Shown here: piece by piece, positions 59,801 through 64,000 of the stretch
Position numbering within the stretch: position 1 is the first letter of the stretch
How the letters are laid out: the number at the start of each line of letters is the position of its first letter
Assembly (NCBI RefSeq): GCF_000471905.2
Contig: NW_006499973.1
Span: 5,457,213-5,521,212 of the forward strand
Origin: Amborella trichopoda
Lineage: Eukaryota > Streptophyta > Magnoliopsida > Amborellales > Amborellaceae
Direction of reading: 5' to 3'
Length of the DNA stretch: 64,000 nucleotides
Translations under genes and position numbers: made by a program
The notes under the pieces: generated by a model
Database searches by the model: none
What the model was told of the DNA's origin: nothing
What the model saw: only the letters and a program-made list of their open reading frames with translations

Positions 59801-60525
59801 TAGATCGACCAACAAGTGACTAATATGCCGCAAAGATCTTGGGAAGACTGGCCGGCTGCTCTTCACTCCCCAAGTGAACACCACCAAAGACGACTGAGTT
59901 TGATGGCACAAACTCGTCATACATAGCCCCGAGTATCGGGAGACCTCCAATAAAGTGAAGATCTAGTGAGGAGATTCCTGCTTTGCCATGACTAAGAAGA
60001 CAAGTATTCTCACATGGCTCCATGTCTCCAGCAATACCTTTACTGTATTATAGCAACGATCGTAGTAGCTGCCTAAACACTGGACCACCGTTAATAGCGA
60101 AGCACGCTCAAGAACGCTTCCATATGAAGCCAATACGTTGACAGTCCAGGAAGAGTATCTCTTAAGGTATTGGTGCTCTCCCTGAATCCAGAGGCCTTTT
60201 GTCAACCACCTCTGCAATCCCTTTGCCTGGACCATTCGCTTCCCCAAGGTGGGCAAGTTCTCCCTGGAAGCTATGTTCTGATGCGTACAGTGAAGAAGTG
60301 CCATCCCTTCTTCAGTATAGACATTGCCATCATTGCCTTCCTGCACTTCAAAGCATATGGGGTCAGTAATGAAAGTGACGCCAAGAGGCCACTCTAGCTT
60401 ATACACTGGTTAGGTTAGCCAAATGGGTTCGCCCCTTGATAAAACTTCACCCGTAAAATCACGGGCGCCAATTTTCCCTTCCCTTAGGAGCCTCTTCACA
60501 TTGGGGATTTCATAAGACTAACCAT
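56842..60525 (-). pseudogene. Antisense gene of element D: PMD-like / coiled-coil protein, nearly complete
   Basis: About 1230 codons with roughly half a dozen lesions (for example stops near 60411 and 58915, frameshifts near 59770 and 57265). PMD-like region about residues 30-600: PLGVTFITDPICFEVQEGND, QGEHQYLKRYSSWTV, MYDEFVPSN, DDRVVLASYLALFLCMFVLPG, GCEYALAQPVLCNIYHGLGA, HYVYGWLGAYFHDTYVKHQ, MLSIRGGVLPYRT, GYFPHRFAHQHGLDQSCPFS and TTKAYANWWRI. Then EFLAMKMMIGSVFDNLSS, basic GGEKRKR, an acidic Ser/Glu-rich region (58650-57764 open), RPIFGGVSSMIEGMHREGLQ, and a C-terminal coiled coil ending INRMIDHF. A nuclear role is plausible but inferred. It has its own TATA box and AATAAA. Confidence 0.7.
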
Positions 60526-61596
60526 CCATTACAAAGGATTTAGTAGTTCACTCTTAAAAAGTTGCCAAGGCACTGGAAGAGTGCCGGTTGAGTCTGTCCA
60601 ACACTCAGTGTCAGCTGATCCTCTCAAAACACTTAGCACCGGGCGAACTTCTTAATGTTCAGCGCCAATTGTGTATTGACGATAAGTGCCAGGTGAGTTT
60701 ATCAAACACTCAGCACCGATTGTGTCTTTTAGCACCCAACGTCGGTTGAATGCCAACAACTAGCGCCAGTTGAGTCTTTCAGCACTCAGCACCGGTTGAA
60801 ATGGCAACACCCCAGCACCGGATAAGTTTGTCTAAGGACAGTGCCGATTGAAGGTGAATCTCTCACACGTGCCATTAATCCTTGACGTGACACCTTAAAA
60901 TCAGTCGCATCGACTGACAGCCGTTGCCACGTCCTTCGACGCTGCCTCACACACGTGTGACTTATTACCGTACACTTTCCAAGGATGAAGGCCAACCGTC
61001 ACCACGTCTTCGGTGACCGTATGCCTTCTTCACGATGTTTCACCTCCTGTAGCCGTACGGCCCACCTTCGGTGACCATTCGTTTTCCACCGGAATTGCTC
61101 CCACGCGGTCAGAACAGCCCAGAAAACTTTCCCGCCTATCTTTTTGGTCTGGAGTTCACCAGAACCTCACTGGGAAACCTCTACTACACCACGAAACTTT
61201 CAAAAAACTTTCACAAAACTTGGGAAACTGTAAAAAACCCCGAAAAGCCCTCAAGACGTGCGAAAATACTCGCTGATGTGTTTCCTCCCTCTTCCCGAAA
61301 GAAAAACGATAGTCGTAGCCTCATCTGCTTCCCGAAACGATTCTCGAAAAACTCTCCTTTCCTTGGTACTCTATCTGCACATTCGCTACATTCTAGGCAA
61401 AGTACGCACGCAGAAGGTCTTCTCAGCAAAACCCTTACCGGAATCCTGCTGCCTACCGAAGAACCTGCTTTACCTGTTGTTGAAGTCCCACTACTCGCTG
61501 GAAACTTCAACTGAGCACTCTCTCCTCGCAGTTAAAGAAAACTTGCTTAAGTTTTTACCCTAGGAGAAAAATAGGGGAAAAACAGGGTTTTACCCC
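60526..61596 (-). other. Leader of antisense gene D
   Basis: Between TATA (61604) and the start codon. 60570-60850 is a minisatellite with the CGCCGGTTG-type core and GAGTCTTTCAGCACTCAGC spacers, as in C. 60860-61560 aligns with C 43270-43930 (CACGTCCTTCGACGCTGCC block near 60930). Short plus-strand frames (61013-61563) are shadows without cross-copy support. Confidence 0.55.
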
Positions 61597-61604
61597 ATTA
61601 TATA
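61597..61604 (-). promoter_or_regulatory. Candidate TATA box of antisense gene D
   Basis: TATATAAT on the minus strand in CTAGTCTATATAATGGGG, about 1.07 kb upstream of the start codon. Element A has TATAAAAA at the matching place (10211). Confidence 0.5.
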
Positions 61605-61719
61605 GACTAGAATGCCCTCAAAATCCCTTCACAAACTCAGAATACCAGTTGCATCCAAGGGAAGACAAGCGACATCTGGCTAGGTCAGGCTTCGACATGA
61701 GGCCCGAGGAACTCTCATC

Positions 61720-62095
61720 AATCCATCCCCAGCGCCGATTGACGCAGCGCCTAGTAAATTTCTAAACAAACCTAGCGCCAGTTGATGTAGTGCTGGGTGT
61801 GTTTTCAAATACGACTTAATGCCAGTGCCGGGTGTGTTTTCAAATACAACCTTAGCACCGGTTGACTTAGCGCCGGGTGTGTCTCCGAAATGACCTTAGT
61901 GCCGGTTAACTCAACGCCAGCTGAGTTCATATCATATCACAAGTCATTCACAACACCAGCTGAATAGCGCCGGTTGTGTTAGAACTCAGCACCAATTGTG
62001 TTGTGAGAACTCAGCGCTGATTGCATTGTGAGAACTGAACGCCAGTTGTATTGTGAGAACTCAGCTCTGGTTGAAAATTCACAACAAATAGCACT
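61720..62095 (+). repeat. GCCGGTTG minisatellite, distal block
   Basis: About twelve irregular units with AGCGCCGGTTG or close variants (AGCACCGGTTG, AGCGCTGATTG) separated by GTTTTCAAATAC or TGTGAGAACTC spacers. Same core as the LTR minisatellite and as 43010-43270. Confidence 0.7.
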
Positions 62096-62539
62096 ACACA
62101 TGGCGCCGACCGTATTTCAAGCAGTATATGCCCTACCACTTTCCCTAGTGGACTTGCACCTAGACCGTTGCACCTAAACTATGACCTCCTCAATGGAGTC
62201 ATGAGCTGTCCCTCATCCCCCACTAGGAGTCACACCCATACTATGGCCCATCATCCTCAATGAAGATAGGGTCATTCTTACCTCCCCAATCCTCAGGGAG
62301 TCGGCTTACAGGTCATAAAGTCTCATCTTTCACCCCAAAGAGTGCCTTACCCCTTAAAAAACACCGCAAGGTCCACTTCAGTTGGACATCCTTCATCAGG
62401 TCACCATTTCCACTTACCCCTTAGTTTGTGAATGGTTTTAGCCATGTAATCCCCAGGGAGTCAGATTACTGTCAACATGCCTATTCCTCATGAAGCTCCA
62501 CCTACATGACGACCCACACCACGGTCTGTGATGCACGAT

Positions 62540-63140
62540 GCTAAACTTCACAACCATGGTCTAGACACATGACCCTAAACTTTGCGGTCCAAACTATATG
62601 ACCTTAAACTGCAGTAGAGGTCAAGTGGCACGACCTTAAACTGCATGGTCCAAACTATATGACCTTAAACCATAGTCTATGTCCCGGTCACACGACGTTA
62701 AAATGCACAACACCACGTCCAAACTATACGACCTTAAACTGTAGTGGAGGTCTTGTTGCACGACCTTAAACTGCATGGTCAAAACTATATGACCTTAAAC
62801 CATAGTTTATGTCGCAGTCGTACGACGTTAAAATGCACAAGACCATGGTCTGAACTATATGACCTTGAATTGTAGTGGAGGTCTAGTTGCACGACCTTAA
62901 ACTGCATGGTCCAAACTATATGACCTTAAACCATAGTCTACGTCCCGGTCACATGATGTTAAACTGAACAACACCATGGTCCGAACTATATGACTTTAAA
63001 CTGTAGCGAAGGTCAAGTTGCACGACCTTAAACTGCATAGTCCTAGTTTTATGACTTTCAAACTGCATAACCATGGTCCCACTATATGACCTTAAAATAT
63101 AGTACATGTCCTGGTTGCATGACGATAAACTGCTTTGCCT
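62540..63140 (+). repeat. Inverted-repeat array with 131-bp higher-order period
   Basis: Units of about 32 bp containing GGTCCAAACTATATGACC or AGGTC...GACCT. The phrase GCATGGTC recurs at 62643, 62773 and 62904, and as GCATAGTC at 63035: spacings of 130, 131 and 131 bp. This gives a four-subunit higher-order repeat, about three copies. The reverse complement of this family is at 8226-9790. Confidence 0.8.
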
Positions 63141-64000
63141 AGGTCAAGGAGGCATGACCATAAACTCGCCCCCACATACGCACACGCCTTTACGTGCACT
63201 TTCACGCACACCTTTCCTAACCTACCCCGTTAGAGTGCACACATCACCTTCATTACCTCCCCATGAGTTCATCACCCAACATCTTTCCCCAGTAAGTCTC
63301 ACCCATGCTCACAAAACGGTGAACCATCCTGTCATCCATACTCGATGTAAATTAGTGGGTCACCGTTGTCCACTAACCTTTCATACATCACCCATATCTC
63401 ATGGGTAGCCTCGAGCCATCTCCCCAAGAGAGCCAAACCACCACCATATTCATTCCAAAGCATTCATAAACTGTCATCATCACCATTGCAGTTCAGCTAT
63501 ATGACCTTAAAACCATGACGCACATCCAGGCTGCATGGCGTTAAATTGTTTCGCACAGATCAAGGAGGCATGATCATAAACTCGCCCTCAACAAAAAAAA
63601 AAAAAAAAAGAAATAATGAGGGAACATTATGAATAAAAACAATGGACGGGCATGGTCATGAAACCATGAGTAAAAGAGTTCCGTGAATAAAAATCGGGCA
63701 CGGTGAAAACCCGAAAGGGCATCGTGAGTAATATGAAAAAAGAGGGTGGACATGGCCGAAAGGTCATGGGTAAAAGAGCCCCAAATAAAACGAAGTTCGT
63801 GAAAACCGTCTCTACAGTGTCGCTTCCCCAGTCTAAGTGAAAACCTGGAAAGGACGCTTGGACCAATAAATAGGTTACTTCAGACAGCACTACCTTCATC
63901 GTCAAGATGTCCAGTAGGATGGAGACGGTACAATCATCCCTGGATATTTCTTCTTCTGTCTTGGGTGAATAGGTAGCTCAGTCGACACCCCTCTTCAGTC

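Larger units (their letters stand above)
47552..64000 (+). mobile_element. Element D: best preserved ambisense element, open at window end
   Basis: A 5' LTR (47552-50607), PBS, ORF1, gag, protease, post-protease domain, the most complete antisense PMD-like gene with TATA box and AATAAA, and at least 2.4 kb of 3' noncoding repeats. The 3' LTR is not reached. The internal region already exceeds 13 kb without any polymerase domain. Confidence 0.75.
61605..64000 (+). other. Element D 3' noncoding region
   Basis: Noncoding, homologous (reverse complement) to element A 7843-10210. 61720-62095 has scattered AGCGCCGGTTG-type units; 62150-62540 is unique-looking; 62540-63140 is the inverted-repeat array; 63480-63570 holds a few more units; 63590-63609 is an A-rich run; 63620-63880 aligns with A 7868-8110. 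The 3' LTR has not begun at 64000. Confidence 0.7.

Noticed and set aside
1..64000. Hidden reverse transcriptase, RNase H or integrase.
   Set aside because: I looked for YxDD-type, integrase HHCC and DDE-type contexts in the translated frames after each protease and found none; gag-pro is followed directly by the antisense gene in all four copies. A profile search would settle this.

Overview
Organism and overall character. The window looks like intergenic DNA from a seed plant with a large, retrotransposon-rich genome. I find no host gene, rRNA or tRNA gene. Nearly every base belongs to a nest of related, long, decayed LTR retrotransposons. Their primer-binding sites match the 3' end of tRNA-Arg as I remember it. 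The LTRs are about 3 kb, an extra ORF lies upstream of gag, and the 3' noncoding region is hypervariable with tandem repeats. These traits point to the Tat/Ogre side of plant Ty3/gypsy. The lineage call is inference, because no reverse transcriptase is present to place the family.

Layout. Positions 1-594 are a + LTR fragment. Element E (-) covers 595-4699 (truncated leader, PBS, complete LTR). The left half of element B's 5' LTR is 4700-5520. Element A (-) covers 5521-22614 and is flanked by a perfect 5-bp target duplication TAGTC; it splits B's 5' LTR. B continues at 22615-30111 (+). Element C (+) is 30112-43935, element F (+) is 43936-47551 (LTR plus truncated leader), and element D (+) is 47552-64000 and runs off the window. 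B, C and F each break exactly at the TG end of the next 5' LTR, which fits serial nesting (D in F in C in B), with the missing 3' halves predicted to the right of the window.

How the elements are built. A, B, C and D share an ambisense plan. The sense strand carries a basic ORF1, gag with paired CHHC zinc knuckles, an aspartic protease and a conserved post-protease domain that simply stops. There is no reverse transcriptase, RNase H or integrase. On the opposite strand, tail to tail and 120-175 bp away, lies a gene of about 3.6 kb for a plant-mobile-domain (PMD)-like protein with a basic nuclear-signal-like linker and a C-terminal coiled coil. In A and D this gene has its own TATA box, and in C and D it has an AATAAA signal just past the stop. 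I propose that this is a non-autonomous, pol-less family carrying its own independently promoted antisense gene. All copies are broken by stops, frameshifts and deletions; D is the best preserved.

Repeats. LTR leaders hold CT-rich tracts and a 47-bp minisatellite. The antisense-gene upstream region holds a second minisatellite with the same core, about 11 bp. A and D also carry an array of short inverted repeats (AGGTC, 8-10 nt, GACCT), which in D has a 131-bp higher-order period. A 38-N gap at 49073-49110 is flanked by a duplicated block and is probably an assembly artefact.
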